A DNA stretch of 64,000 nucleotides from positions 17,963,158 to 18,027,157 of the forward strand of contig CM041097.1 of the NCBI GenBank assembly GCA_023079485.1. The letters are read 5' to 3'. Positions within the stretch are counted from its first letter, which is position 1. Each line of letters begins with the position of its first letter. Source of the stretch: Archilochus colubris (Eukaryota; Chordata; Aves; Apodiformes; Trochilidae). The position numbers were made by a program, and so were the translations under genes. Below are positions 34,101 through 47,400 of the stretch, in pieces. The notes under the pieces were generated by a model, which was not told the origin of the DNA, made no database searches, and saw only the letters and a program-made list of their open reading frames with translations.

Positions 34101-36940
34101 TGTTCCTTGTGCAATAGACTTGAGCTATTTGAAAGGTTAAATTAAATACCATGTCCAGAGGGTAGAAGAAAAATTCTCATCCTCAGCTGTAAAGGTGTTC
34201 GAACTCTGATCTTACTGAAAGGCTTGAGCACTGGCTGGAGGCCATTCTCTGCGATCATCTCCAGTCTGCCTCTTAAAACACACTGAAGAAAAGTATTGAA
34301 GTGTTTCTTGCTAGAGGGAGTCTGGCTCTGGAGCCTGTGAAGAAAGAGGCTTTAACTTTCACTGTTGTTATATCGTGTTTTCTCTCTTTACATAAGATGA
34401 TAAAACAGGATTAGATAGGAATTTGGGTAGAAAGTCTGGAGTCCTGGGTTTGAGCATCTTGAGTGAAGGTCCTTGTATCTAGTGTAGGGTAGGTTGTCCC
34501 TTGTGTGTGTGGGATCTGTGTTCCTGTTAGGTGAACATTGTTCTTTTAAATATGGATAGAAGAGCTGAAGAGTCATCAGATGAACCCTGGGTTTCATCCA
34601 GTGATTTGGGATCTCTTCAGTGAATAAATGTGTGGAAGAGCCTTGCTGATACCTGTCTGGTTTGCCTGGAAAGTGTTTTTTGGGTCAAGTCTCCTAAATA
34701 ATGTATGGAAGTAGTACTGAACAGCAGCCTCTGCTCTTGGTGAATTACACTTTCCCAGTAGCTGTGGCTCACTTGATGCCTTAACTGGGGAAAGACCAAA
34801 CTGTGGAGTTACATTCTGATGTTTTGAGTTAGCAATAGCAGAACTGTTATGAGAGCTCAATCTTCTTTTGGATCCCAACATCTGTGTATAGCATGGGAAA
34901 GGTTGTGTCAGGGAAGACTAAGCTTTCCTGGCATTTCCAACTTTTTGGCAATTTTATCATGTTTTTGAGTTGGAAAATGTATTATTTTCCTAATTTGGCC
35001 TCTACTGAAGGGAGGAGGCCCTGCTGCAGATTGTGTTCAAGCTGACAGTCCTGTGCCTGACCCACCTCCCATCTGGCCCAGAACCAGTTTGGTGGGACAA
35101 GGAGGGAGCCCTAAGGATCTTCTGGAGTTTGGATTTACTGCCCATGTCTAATGGGACAGAACAAGGAAATTAATCCAGGTCTCTTATGCCTGGTAACGAT
35201 GGCACCCTGACCATTTAGTGAAGTATTTCTATATGTTGTTCCTCAACCAAAAGATCATGCAGGAGCAGACTGTCTTTCTGTGATCCAGGAATGTTTTTTT
35301 TCACTCATCTGTGCAGGCAGGTCTTGTTTTCAGTTGGCCTGGGGGGAAAAAAACATTGGAAAGATGGAGTGTGATTTTTTTTTTTTCATGTTTTTTTTTC
35401 TATTACTGCTCCTGTTGCTCACTTAATTATAAAACCTGGATAAATGTACCTTTTAATATAAATATTACTAATGGTGGCAGTAATTGAAGGTGAAACTGGC
35501 AAATGTATCTATCAAGCCATTTCACAAAGTAATCATTTATGAACATAGCTCTACTAATTTGTTTAGTCAGATGCAGAGAAGCAATAAAAGTGATTGACTA
35601 AAAACAATTAAAACAGTAATAGTAAATTGTTGTGTGCATTAAAACCTGCTGAGCCTGTCGGACAAAAATTGTAGGTTTAAATGTGAAAATTAAAGCTATT
35701 GATTTTAGCTAGTGTGTATGTGGCTACCACAGTCCTCATTTGGTCTCTTTCTTATCTAAAAGTTGCTGAGACAAGTATAAAGATAATCCTGAAAACCATT
35801 CCCAAAAAGCTTTCAGAAAGACATAGATGATAAATGTTTGTCTTGAAGATGGGAATGTTTTTTTGGAAGACTTACATTGCCTGTCAGTATCTCGACTGCA
35901 GATCTGAATATAAATATTTACCAATAATAGTAATTTATTGTACTTCAAAGAAGGTGAAGAATGAGACATAGACACGAAAGAAAACACAGCATTGATACAG
36001 ACCAGATTACAGGGCTTCTCCTTTAATTTATGTGTATGACTTCACTGTCACTTTACTTTTATGTGTTACACTAAATCCCACATTCACTGAACTAGTGTTT
36101 TTTAGTATTCCATAAAAATGATAGCCCAAAGAGTGCTATATCTGGGCAGGTATTAAGGGATAGTGGTGAGGAATGGAGCTGCAGTCTGTGAATGGTGGCT
36201 TCAGCCACCCAGTGAGGGGCAACTGCCATGAGCTGAGGCTTTGAGCAAGTGTTGCATGTGTTGATTGTCATTGTTAAGCTATAGGTCATTGTATTATGTC
36301 CTCCCATAGGTGCTTTAGATCTCTTTATGAATCTTTCTATGTGCACAAGCAGCACAGTTCACAGGTGGTGTTTGTCTGAAAAGGGGATTTTTGAATGAAA
36401 AATTCAGATACTAGGGCAGATTCATTTGAACACTGTCGTGCTTTAGAGATTTTTAGGGGCCTGTTCCAGCAGATGAACTCCTTCAGTGTGTACCTGCAGT
36501 AGATAACACCACAGAGAATACAAATAACTTGCAGTCACTACACAGCTAGCTGAAATATCTCTGCTTGTCCAAATAACCAGTTCTGGCAACATGTAGTGGA
36601 ATAGGGATGTCAGTTCTGGTGGTGGTGAAGTGCTATCAAGAAATAATTGGGCAGCTTTTACTTCTAAGGAGGTTGTTCAGTGGTGTTTATACAGGAGCTC
36701 CTTAATCCTTAGTTAGCAGTCCTGTTAATTTTCAGCTGTTTGTGCTGGATCAGACTGCAGTGGGTGAGCCATGTGCATCACCTGCTGCATGCTGTTTGCA
36801 AATAGATGCTCTTCCCAGTAAGATGAACTCCCACAGCACTGCAGGGATCCGTGGTACCCTGTGTCTGTTCCATGCTGAGGGAGGTGAGAGGTCCCCACAA
36901 GTGAGTTAACTTCTAACAGCTCTAAAGAAGCTGTCAAAGG
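31150..36940. other. Gene-poor stretch; one AT-rich motif cluster
   Basis: No supported exon is seen. The longest ORF (32,349-33,074, 241 codons) crosses poly-T runs, is very Cys/Phe/Ser-rich and resembles no family. The stretch 35,420-35,720 is a cluster of homeobox-type motifs (see findings). Nothing else is recognised. Confidence 0.5.
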
Positions 36941-36947
36941 GGCGTCA

Positions 36948-37018
36948 CTTCTGGGCTCTGATTCAGCAAAGCTCATGAGTATATGCTTGAAGGGCTTTGC
37001 TGAATCAAGTTCTAGCAG
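36948..37018. other. Long imperfect hairpin (small-RNA-precursor-like)
   Basis: A perfect 14-bp inverted repeat (36,959-36,972 pairing with 36,994-37,007; core GATTCAGCAAAGC) extends inward by two pairs including one G-U. It extends outward through a small bulge into a further pairing helix (36,951-36,955 with 37,011-37,015). This leaves a loop of about 17 nt and a precursor of about 70 nt. I do not recognise a known miRNA in it. It could also be a small inverted-repeat element. Confidence 0.4.
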
Positions 37019-38870
37019 CATGTTAAGAGCATTTTACCTCTGCCCATATGTCTGTTGTGCTAATCTATGTAGAACATACTTTTCTAAGAGCAAGTCTCAA
37101 TTTGAAGGAAGGCTTTATAATGTATTTCAGTTGCAGACTGCAAGTTAAGCCATACTAATTTTCCTATTTCTTTTAAATTGTTGCTATTTTCCTAGAAAAC
37201 AAGAAGCCAGAACCCTTATTAAGAATAATTAATATCTTGTGTCATGTTAAAGCAATAGCTTGTGTCAGTAGCATGCTTATAAATTTATCCCTTATCTCTA
37301 GCATGGCCATTACCACTGAATTTCCAGTTGAAGCAGAGACTGGGAGGAGCAGAGGCAGCAACTTGCATGGGAGGCCACTCAGTTAAAACTAAAGCTAAAG
37401 CCTTTTTCTGCTGGAGCACTTGTCCTTTGTTCTAAATTCTTGGTAATGGTGCAAGTGATAGAAATGAGTCTTCAAATGCAAAGGGAAAACAAACAGCATT
37501 CCAATTGGCTGAGCTAGCCTTCTCATTGCATCCCCCACAAATGACAGCTTACTTCTAAATTAACTCTATCTCATTTTCCATTAAATAATGAAATACACTG
37601 CTCAGGATGTGATCTTTGTAGATGGTTAGGGCCAATACCTGAGATTACAAATGGACAATAGCTTTCTGCTGTAGCAATGAAGTGAGATAGTTAAATTTTA
37701 TGGTCTTACATATGTAGTAGATGTCCTGACTGTGCATTTTTATATAATCATTTATTCACACCATTTTTATTTTCATCAGTTCTAAAACTCAATGTCTTTT
37801 ATGTTTAGCATTATCACAGGAGGAAACTATTCCCTGGAGAACAGAAGCCTCATGCATTTCATGTAAGCACCACACTTGCATTTTGTTCCTGGTGGAGACT
37901 GTAGCTCTCAGCAATTCCAATTCTTCTGGGAACTATAGTGTGGCACCATTATAGCAAATAATTTGAGCAGTTATGTTCCTAAGTACTGTTACTGGCAGTA
38001 CCATGCTGAGCATTTGAGGCAAAGCAGGTGTGATTTTTATCTCTGGTTTAAGAGTAAGAGTGGTGTTTTGTTTTTTTTTTTCTGAAGATGTGACTCTAAC
38101 AGGACCCAGTACATAAATATATCTAAGTGAAGGTTGGTTTAAAAATATAAATCATAATCACCTGACTGTAAAGGGAGAAAGGATGTGATGTGAAGCTCCT
38201 GTCTCCTTCCTGTGTGAAGCAGAGCTGTGCACCCAGCCCAGGGTGTCAGGGAGATAGGTGGTGTGGATGATGACTGTGAGATAGTATAATGTTAATATGA
38301 ATGTGAATTTTAAGGCTTTTGCAAAGGGGAATGTCCACACTGAGCAGTGAGAGCAGGTAGAAGCAAGACCCAACTGGGATGTTAGAGGAACTGTATGGAT
38401 TCTTCTCCATATCAACCTCAGACTGTTCTTTAGGAAGTTTTTTTTTTTTTTAATTTTTAAATATTCCTCTGGTTCAGAAGAGAGCACCGTTGTTTGCTTA
38501 ATGAAGTTGTCTTCTGGATCCATATAACATCAGTGCCTTAATTACTGCAAATGGCTAATAAACACTTCCCCATATATGAAAATAGGAGACACACAGTATG
38601 ACTGTCATTAGGAACAATTGGATTTTCTCTTGATAAGTTGGTATAAAATGTAAATACCACAAATAACTGCCTGAGGACATGTTAGATAACTATACCAGGA
38701 ACCATGCAGCAAAACTAAATTTTACAGAAATTGCTTCCTCTTTTGGAGTTGAACACAGAAGAAACCAAATGCATGTTCATGCACAAGTTGCAATATTTTT
38801 AATGTTCTTTTTGAACGTTGTGCATTAAGGTGTCTGGTGTATAGTTTCCTTGGCTTAGAGGACAAAGCTG
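37019..38870. other. AT-rich intergenic DNA, no gene seen
   Basis: Low-repeat AT-rich DNA. Stretches around 37,080-37,310 and 37,500-37,760 have the unbroken, motif-dense look of conserved non-coding sequence, but that is only an impression. Confidence 0.4.
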
Positions 38871-38871
38871 A

Positions 38872-39217
38872 ATAGAATCATAGAATCATAGAATCATAGA
38901 ATTGGCTGGGTTGGAAGGGACCTCAGAGATCATCGAGTCCAACCCTTGAACCACCGTTGCGGTTGCTAGACCATGGCACTGAGTGCCACGTCCAATCTTT
39001 TTTTAAATATCTCCAGGGGCGGAGAATCCACCACTTCAGTGGGCAGCCCATTCCAATGACGGATCACTCTTTCCGTAAAGAAATTCTTTCTAATATCTAA
39101 CCTAAACTTCCCCTGGCACAACTTAAGTCCATGCCCTCTTGTCTTGTTGAAAGTCGTTTGGTAAAAGAGCCCAACCCCCACCTGGCTACACCCTCCTTTC
39201 AGGTAGTTGTAGAGAGC
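38872..39217 (-). mobile_element. CR1 LINE, 5'-truncated 3' end (antisense)
   Basis: The + strand begins with the reverse-complemented CR1 tail (repeats of atagaatc), then ttggctgggttggaagggacctcagagatcatcgagtccaaccc. It continues into the antisense reverse-transcriptase C-terminus. Translated on the - strand the copy still reads [37 protein letters not shown] and [14 protein letters not shown] without a frameshift, so it is the best-preserved CR1 of the window. It ends at agagagca near 39,217, where unrelated sequence begins and extends the ORF artificially. Confidence 0.95.
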
Positions 39218-41168
39218 AAATACTGGCAAAGGAATGGTTAGGATCCAGTTTTTCCTAGTGAGACTTCTTGGCTTTAGGCAATCAAACCAGCCCTGTGTTC
39301 CATGGGATATAGTCAAAGAAATCATCTTGCTCTTTGTATGTGAAGCAACCTGGAAAAAAACTCCCTGGCTGGCTTTTGAGATGCCAGTTCTGAAAATGAG
39401 TTAACAAATCTGAGCATCACACTGCTGTTATTTCAAGGTACACAATTCCATTTGGGGAACATCACAAAATGTTTCTCTTAGCAAGTATGACCCTTTGGTT
39501 AGGGATTTACTTTAATCAACAGTGGGTTTTCCTATTGGAATCTATTGGATCTTGTGGCATTCCTGTCATTCTAGATCTGTTCTGAAAATCTACTCTTACT
39601 TTCAGATTGCTCTTTTCATGCTTTCCAAAGGTGTAACTTCAGCATGGCCCAGAGATGGCCTGCAGAGACCTTTGAGAAATTTGAAGCTGTAGAACAAGTG
39701 GGCAGCACCAGCACATGGCTGTCAAAATCCCTGGAACCACTGCTGGATTCCCTGTCAGTATATAGGAAACTTTATCCTTGTCAGAGTCTCTGCTCACTAA
39801 AAGCAGGATGCTGTCAGCAATGCACAGGAGGAAGGGAACAAAACATCAGAATGATTGTAATTTAAAATTTTGGATGTGTTTTGGGGTGCCTTTGCTCTGA
39901 CACACCAGGAGGTACTAATGGGAGTGCTTGGCAACCTGATCCTGATCTCCAAAGGGGCAGATTGCTCCAGCCTGGTGTGAATCACTGGAGAGGTGTCAGT
40001 ATATGGTTGGAGTGGCATTGGATTAGCTCTGTGCTTTGTTGCCTGTGTGTCTGCTGTCCTCATGGCATGAAATGGCTTTTTTTTATTTGTCAATATGATG
40101 AGCAGGTCTTCTGAGAACTATGCTAGATGCAAAGGCTGCTCTGGGAATGGCTTCACTTTGTTCTTGCATTGTATTGTGAATCTTCATTTTGTAGAAAGCT
40201 GCCATGCCATAAATTGAGAAAAAGGCAACACAAGATAAATGAGTTGTACCATCCTTTATGTGGAAGATTTTATGATGTATTCTTCCCTGTATGAGACTCC
40301 CATCATACCTACCTCTTAAAATGAAGACTGGTGAATAATGGCCCAGGCAAGCAATAAATACATAATGCAATGCCACCTTTGAACCTTGTAGCTTGTGTGT
40401 AGGTCAAAGATTATATGGGTTGTAATCATGATTTATGCTTTCAGTCTCTTGATATTTTTTAGACCCTCTTTGCTTGTCTGTTCCTATGAATTTAAGTATT
40501 TAATTATTTCCTTTATTTTCAGGAGGCCACTAAAATGCTTCTGATACTGCTACAAAGTACTTTTTTTTTTTTTTTTAGTTTGAAAACTCAAACTTGCCTT
40601 TCAACTTTGTGTTCAACAAGGCAAGGATATTCAGAAATGTACATGAATGTCTATGCAGTGTCTGTGTTCAAGATTAACAGGTTTGGGAAAGAGAACTTGA
40701 TTTATTATTGGTAACAGGCTTAGCAATTGTCTGTCTTTTAAGAAAATAATATGAACTTCCTAACAATAAGTGCACAGACATCTTGACAGCTTCTGTGTTA
40801 ATTAATGTCACACTGGTTGATTTGAAAACTCAAAGTGGTGAATGAGTACTGTAACATGGAGCTTCTAAGCTTAATATTGTTTGTAAAAAGTGCATCAATC
40901 AACCCTTAAGCATAACTTCAAGTAATTTGGCAGTGGCAGGTGCTTGTTTTCGTGTTGCTGGCTTATGCTGATTCTTTGCTGTACCTCAGGTGTGAGCTTA
41001 CCTAGCTCATGGCTTGGTGAGAGCAAATAATGTTTAGATCCACTCTTTTCCCTTCTTGCTGCTTGGTTTGTGAGAACTTTGCAAATAAAAAACTTTCTGT
41101 GCAATACTCAGGTTTTGGTGCCTCAATCCTGGTGGTTTTGGTGCCAAGCTCTGTTCTTCTCATCCTTT
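39218..41168. other. Spacer between two antisense CR1 copies
   Basis: Single-copy, non-coding. It has a T16 run at 40,561-40,576 and an 8-bp inverted repeat cttgcctt/aaggcaag at 40,594-40,626. No gene is seen. Confidence 0.5.
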
Positions 41169-41453
41169 CACAGAATCACAGAATCACACAGAATCACAGA
41201 ATCCTAGGGGTTGGAAGGGACCTCGAAAGATCATCTAGTCCAACCCCCCCTGCCAGAGCAGGGCCACCTAGAGTACATCACATAGGAATGTGTCCAGACG
41301 GGTTTTGAATGTCTCCAGTGAAGGAGACTCCACAACCTCCCTGGGCAGCCTGTTCCAGGGCTCTGTCACCCTTACAGTAAAAAAATTTTTTTCGAATATT
41401 CAACTTGAACCTCCTATGCTCCAATTTACACCCATTACCCCTTGTTCTAAGCT
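41169..41453 (-). mobile_element. CR1 LINE, 5'-truncated 3' end (antisense)
   Basis: It starts with the tail repeat cacagaatcacagaatcacacagaatc and continues ggttggaagggacctcgaaagatcatctagtccaacccccc. It runs through the stretch coding on the - strand for [22 protein letters not shown], with a frameshift after that motif. The tail and leader differ from the copy at 38.9 kb, so this is a different CR1 subfamily and a separate insertion. It is truncated near 41,453. Confidence 0.93.
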
Positions 41454-44400
41454 TCCAGATGTAGTGAGGAGTGAGAATGTTCTGCTGCTGCAAAGCAGCA
41501 CCTTGACCTCTGTTCAAACACTGGATGAGCTGATTTACCTTCTTGGGTGTTTCCTTTACATTGCAATTTGAAGTTGGCTGTTCTGGGGAGCAGTGGGTGC
41601 TCTTTGCATTATTTCTTGTAGGACTGCTCAGCACACAGCTTCTATGCTGTGCTTTGTGCTGATTCTTGACAGGCTCATTTTGTGCTTCTTGAATGTTAAG
41701 AATACCTCAAGTTCTCTCTTGTGAGAAGCTGGCTTTAGGGAATATGTGCTCAGAAATGTGCTCACAGCAGCCAGTGTATTCTGTCTTTTATTCTTTTGGA
41801 GGTGTCACTTCATGATAGTCAGGATCCCTTTCCTCCTTTTTCAGTCTGTGCTCATCAAGTGTGGGCATTTCCTGTGTGTGACTGTTACTGAAAACCTCAG
41901 ACTTCATCTCCTTAGGCTTTTCTCTTTTGCTTGACAATTTGTAGGATGCACGAGGAGGATGCTGGGTGGCTCAGACTCACAGGACTGAGTGCCTGGCACT
42001 GCCATTGTGGTTTTGGCACCTCATGTCAGTACCAAGTCAAACTTTTAACCTGCTGCATCTAAAACATGTGACCAAAAGATTTCAGAGCCGTGCTGTTTTC
42101 TGTTATCACTGATTTTATCCCACTATTAGCAATATTAATGCAATTTTTTACTTTGTGTTTCAGTTCTAAGGATCTGTAGAATGCCATTAACTGCCTGGGA
42201 GCTCAAGCACAGCCTGTCAGAAGAGAATCTCAGAACAGCAACAGTCAAATGTAAGTGATACTGAACAGATACAGTTAACAATTAAGTGTAATTGCAAGGA
42301 ATAATGTTTGGAATAGATGAGTATACTCCAGCCCTAGGGCATTGTGGCAGATGCAACATAAGGTTTAATAAACCATAGGTCCCTGCTGCCAGTGTTACTA
42401 TATAAGGGTAATAATAACACTGAGAATGAAAACATCCATCAAAAGCTGACAAATCTGACACAGGTTATACATATGCACACACACATAATAAAGATGCTAC
42501 TTAAATCTGATGGAACTGCTAATAAAAGTTCTCTAGTGGTCTTAATGAAACATCATTTTGTGCTTATTACTGCTTTCACGTGAGATTATTTTTGAGAAAC
42601 AATCATTTGAGCAATGGAAAAGGTGCCTGTAATTAAAAAAGTAAGTAGCAATATGTTGCCTGGTAAATCATAGATACAATTACACTGTTCTGAGAGGAGC
42701 TTATAGTTTAAGCTTAAAGTTAAAACTTTCAACATAATGAATATACATTTATTTTTAGTACAGAGGTTGTGTCTGTCTGGTGTATTCCACTAAAACTCAG
42801 CTAGACAAATGACTCTTGATCCAATTTGTGGGTGGCTCAGTTGCAGAGGTTTAAGAAGCAGAAAAAACATGTGTACGATTATAAAGAGTTTGTGTGTGGA
42901 TAGTTTTGCTTTTTTAAAGTCTCAAAACAAATACCAAGGAGGACATTTCTTTGAGCTGACCTGCCCAGTATTCTGTTAGTCCCCTGAGTGCTTCATTTGG
43001 GGGCTGACCTCTCTTGGGGCTGGCATCATTGCCTACAGAATATACCTCTGATTTATGATTTGAGAGGTGTGACAATTTGGCAGTAGCCTGGCAGATCATA
43101 TTATCCTTTCTTTTCTAGAATACCCATTAAAATCAAGTGTTCTAGGATAAATTGGTGAAAACAAGAATGGGCATGAGTGGGTAGGGGGAACTGTACACAG
43201 AATTTTTTTTGTCAGACCCAGTGAGTGGTGTTGCCTACTTAAGTATGAACAGAAAGCTGCATGTTGAATATGAATTTCAAGTACTAGTTTCAATTACATA
43301 ATTGAACCTTAGGCTTCATTTTTATGTGGTCATTTTCCAATTGTGTTTGCTTTTCACTTGCACTGAAAACACAGCTTCAGAGTTCAGCTTCCACATTAAT
43401 GTTTCTGCCTTGAATTTTGAAACTTTAAGGTGAAATGTAAACACTGAACTGCCCATGTCCTATATGACCTCCCCAAGGCTAGAAGCAGATGCATGTATCT
43501 GAAGACCCCAGCTTCACAGGTCTCTGATGTGCTACCAGCTTTTGGTTGTGGAATTTCCTTTCTCTGGTTAGGATGTGTGTGTCTGGGAGAGCTACTGGCC
43601 CAGTGAGCAGTGATAACTGGGGTGCTCTGGGAATGTATCCCACTGGGCAGAGACTTGGACCCCACTGCAAATCATGTTATCCCTGTTTGGGGCTCAGTAA
43701 TTGCTCATGTCATCAAACCTGCTGGCTACACTCTGCATGTTTTGGGACTTCCTCTCGTGTCAATCTGCAAAGCAAGCAAAGGCTTTTCCAGAACAATTCT
43801 GGACATCTATCTTCCTGCTGATGGTAGCAGAAGATTCAAAGAGACTGGGTATGCTACAGCCTATCAAAGCTGATTGAGAGACCAGGATTAATTTAGTTAG
43901 GCTTTTACTGGAGCCTGTTGCAGAAAAATTGCACTTAATTGTCAAACATCCTATTTGCACTCAAGTGCAAATGCTGACATTTCTGTAAACTTGTTGCAGG
44001 TGCTTAAATTTGTCATTTGCTCTGGAGCACTTGAGTTAATAACACAAGGAAAAGAAAACCTAGCCATGAGGCTTGCTTAATATGACCTTAGAGACTGGGC
44101 TTATTCCTTTGAAGGTGTGTGCTAATGGATAAGCTGTTCAATAAGCTCCCACTTTTCTACATAAAATGTGTGGCTATTGGAGTATTTAGTTCTTGACCTT
44201 CCAAACTAATACCTTGCAGAATATTCATGTTGCACATCCTCTTGGGGACATTTGGACAGGGAGAGAGACCATCTGAAATTAGCCCCTGGATTACAACCCT
44301 TCAGACTTCTGAAGCTCCTACTCTGGGAGTGTTCAGAAGCCTGGGTCTGTCTTTGAGCCTTCTTTTGTGCTCACCAAGCATCAGGAACTATCAAAAAATG

Positions 44401-47400
44401 CTTATTAATTGTTATTACTGTCATAAAACTTAGGACAGCAGCTGAAGAAAGGTGCTTCCAATTCAGGAAGGTGACATAGAGGCCACAGTAGAGTTTTGTT
44501 TTTTAAAGTTAATATTAAGTGTGGTCTTTGTGTATCTTATGAGATAGATTTGTAGCTAACACCCAATAAAAAGTCTTAAATTTTGCTGCTTTTTTATCCC
44601 AAATGTGTGATATATTCACAGTTTCCAAAGAGGAGGTGTTTGTTCATATTGTATTGCTCTGCTGTGAGAGCTAATATATGAAACATTTTCCCAAAGGATC
44701 TCCATGGTCTTTAATTAACTTTTTTCCCATAGGCCTATAATATAGCATTATACAATATTTGGTCAGTACCCTGCTCTTCTACTCTTGTGTAGGACTTATT
44801 GGCTCTCATTTCCTGGGGGAGCATTATGAGTGCAGCCAGGAAGAATGCATCAAATGAAAAGTTAATTGTGTTTAAGCTGTGGGTGAGAGGGAAAACAGGA
44901 TTGAGGCTTCCATTTACTTGTGCCACTATAATAAGCAAAACTAAATGTACAGTTTCCTGAGCCACTAGGGCAGGAAAGTGGGGGGAAAAATTATCTGAAA
45001 GGCCAAAATATAAAAGATGCAAGCAGCCACAGGAAGCTTGATTTGGAAAGTGGTTCTAGAAGGATGGAGGTAAGAATGTGCCAGTCTTGATAGTAATTAC
45101 TTCATAAGGAAGGATAAAATCCTCTCTGCTTTCTGAAGGCTGATGTGATTTGTCCTGTTATCCAGATTCTATTGTGCACAAAAGAGTGAGGGATGGAACA
45201 GAGGAACTTATCCCTTTCCAGGTTCATCATAAATCATTACAGGGGGGTTGATGTCAGGCTGTGGGCAGCTCTGTGCCAAAGCCTTGGCTGGCACAGGTTG
45301 TTTTAGGGAGAAGCCAAATGGGGCACATCTGAGACTGTCCTGTGAGCTTCCTTCAGCAGTTCTGAATGCTCCAGACTCAGCTATATGGCTTACTTATGCA
45401 AAATCTGTTTTGTGCAAGGACATGAGTTCCCAAGTGGGTGATAACACAGGAAAGAGCAGCTGTTTCAGAGCAGGATTTCCAATATCTTTCTCATTTGAGG
45501 TGTCCCTGTTGCTTACAGGACATGTTCATTGGAAAACCTCCAACTGTCAGCAGCAATTTACCCAGCAAGGCTCTGTTATTTTTTAACCTAATATGGTTAA
45601 TGGGGCTTTGTGAAAGTGGGGCTTTGGGTGTCTGGTCTGTGGAAAGGTGTTTTCCCCCTGGTTGCAGATAGATAGCTCTAGAATTTTATTTTTGGGTTTA
45701 TGGGTTTATATATACTAAAACTTTGTGACAATTGCTGAATGAAAATGGTGCATGGCTTCTGTTTCTGTTCTGATCCTTCTACCCAAAACAGTCTGACCTA
45801 GCACTGGAACTTCAGGACAGCTTTAATCCAGGTTTTTTTGATACTTGACCATAGTTTACTCAGACTCATAAACAGCAAGATTAGGGTTTGAGTGTAAGGT
45901 TTGTAACTTCACTGAAAATGGATTATATTTGTCTAGATTTATCATAAGCTGTGCTTAATCACATTTTAGGCTTTAATGGTAGGTGCCAGCTCCAGAGACA
46001 GAGCTTCAGTAGCTTTTAGTAAGCAGAGAGAGTGTGGGAGAAGGTGGCAGTGTGGGGAAGACAGACCAAGATGCTGCTGTGTGATAAATCCCTTGAAATT
46101 TGATTTGAATATTGCCACAGTCTGTGGAGTGCACAGTCCAGCATTCACTGAGCTCAAGACCTTTCCCAGTAGTGAGCATGTGTTCTTGTAAATCAAAATT
46201 ATTAACTGGTGTGCTGGGATCTAATGTGCCAACAGCACATGGCAAGCTACATCACCAGTGTGGCTTTATTATATCTTGTAACCTCTGGAGATCTTAATTG
46301 AGGCTTCATTGCACTGTTCATACACTTAATTAAAAAAATCAGTCCTTATCCCAGGAGTTTAGCCTACCGTCCACATTCTGCAAATACCTGCATGCTCTTA
46401 CCCTCATTAATGAGAAGAATTTTGCTGGAAGTTACTGAGATTTTTCATAAAATAAAAGATCAGCAGAGTGATAAAACAAGTAGATCGAGGAATACTTCTG
46501 TGTGCCATGATGTTGTTGCTGCAAGGCCAATACAGATGATGCTGTTGTTTGAGCAAGGCAGATTATTAGTAAATGTGTCCAGTTGTTAGCATGTGACGTG
46601 CCATGTCACAGCAGAATCCAAGAAATAACTCCCTGTATTCCCTTCATATCCAGGGATACTTATCAATTTGATTTTTACTATCAATGTCAAGTGGCAGGAG
46701 ATGACTGACACTTGGCAACATAGTGAAAGTGATCCTTGCCCTGGAATATTGATTGGCAATCCAGCTACATAACAGTAGCTTTCTGCAAGTAGCCTGCTGG
46801 AAGAGACCTCTTACAAAAAAAGAGGGGAGAGGCTTTGGGGGAGAATTCCCCCAGGCATTCGGCTGCTTTTTAAAGAATGCAGAGATGCAGTACTAAAATG
46901 TGTTAAAGCTTCTCTGTCTCTAAGAGTGATTTTATTAAGAATGCAGGCACCCAGATGCTGCTGTGCCTGACTTTAACTGTTATGTCTGTAGTATCAAAAC
47001 AAGATGATTGGATTGAGGCACCCAGCCTGTTTGTACAAAACCCATCTAAATTAATTTAGAGATGGTATTTTTCATTGAGATGGACAGAGTTGGTAATTTT
47101 TTTGGATATTTGTTGCGTGATCACCTTTTCTCTGAAGCTGGCACTATGCAGACTGCTATGTTTGACAATTTCTTTGCATGTTGTTTTTCTTGATAGCCTA
47201 AACAAGAATATAAAATTGCTGCTACACTTCTAATCTGGGTGACAGCATAAAAAAAACCCCAAACTCCTGATAATTGATATCATCAACTGTGATAAAAATA
47301 ACTGGCAATGATGAGGAGATAGAAAAGGGGTGTTTTTAATTGCCTTCTCTACCTTTTGTTCTTTTAAGAAGATGCTGTTAGCTCAAACTCAGTATCACTT

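Noticed and set aside
38966..39325. 119-codon - strand ORF
   Set aside because: It is the C-terminal remnant of CR1 reverse transcriptase joined to unrelated flanking sequence, not a host gene.
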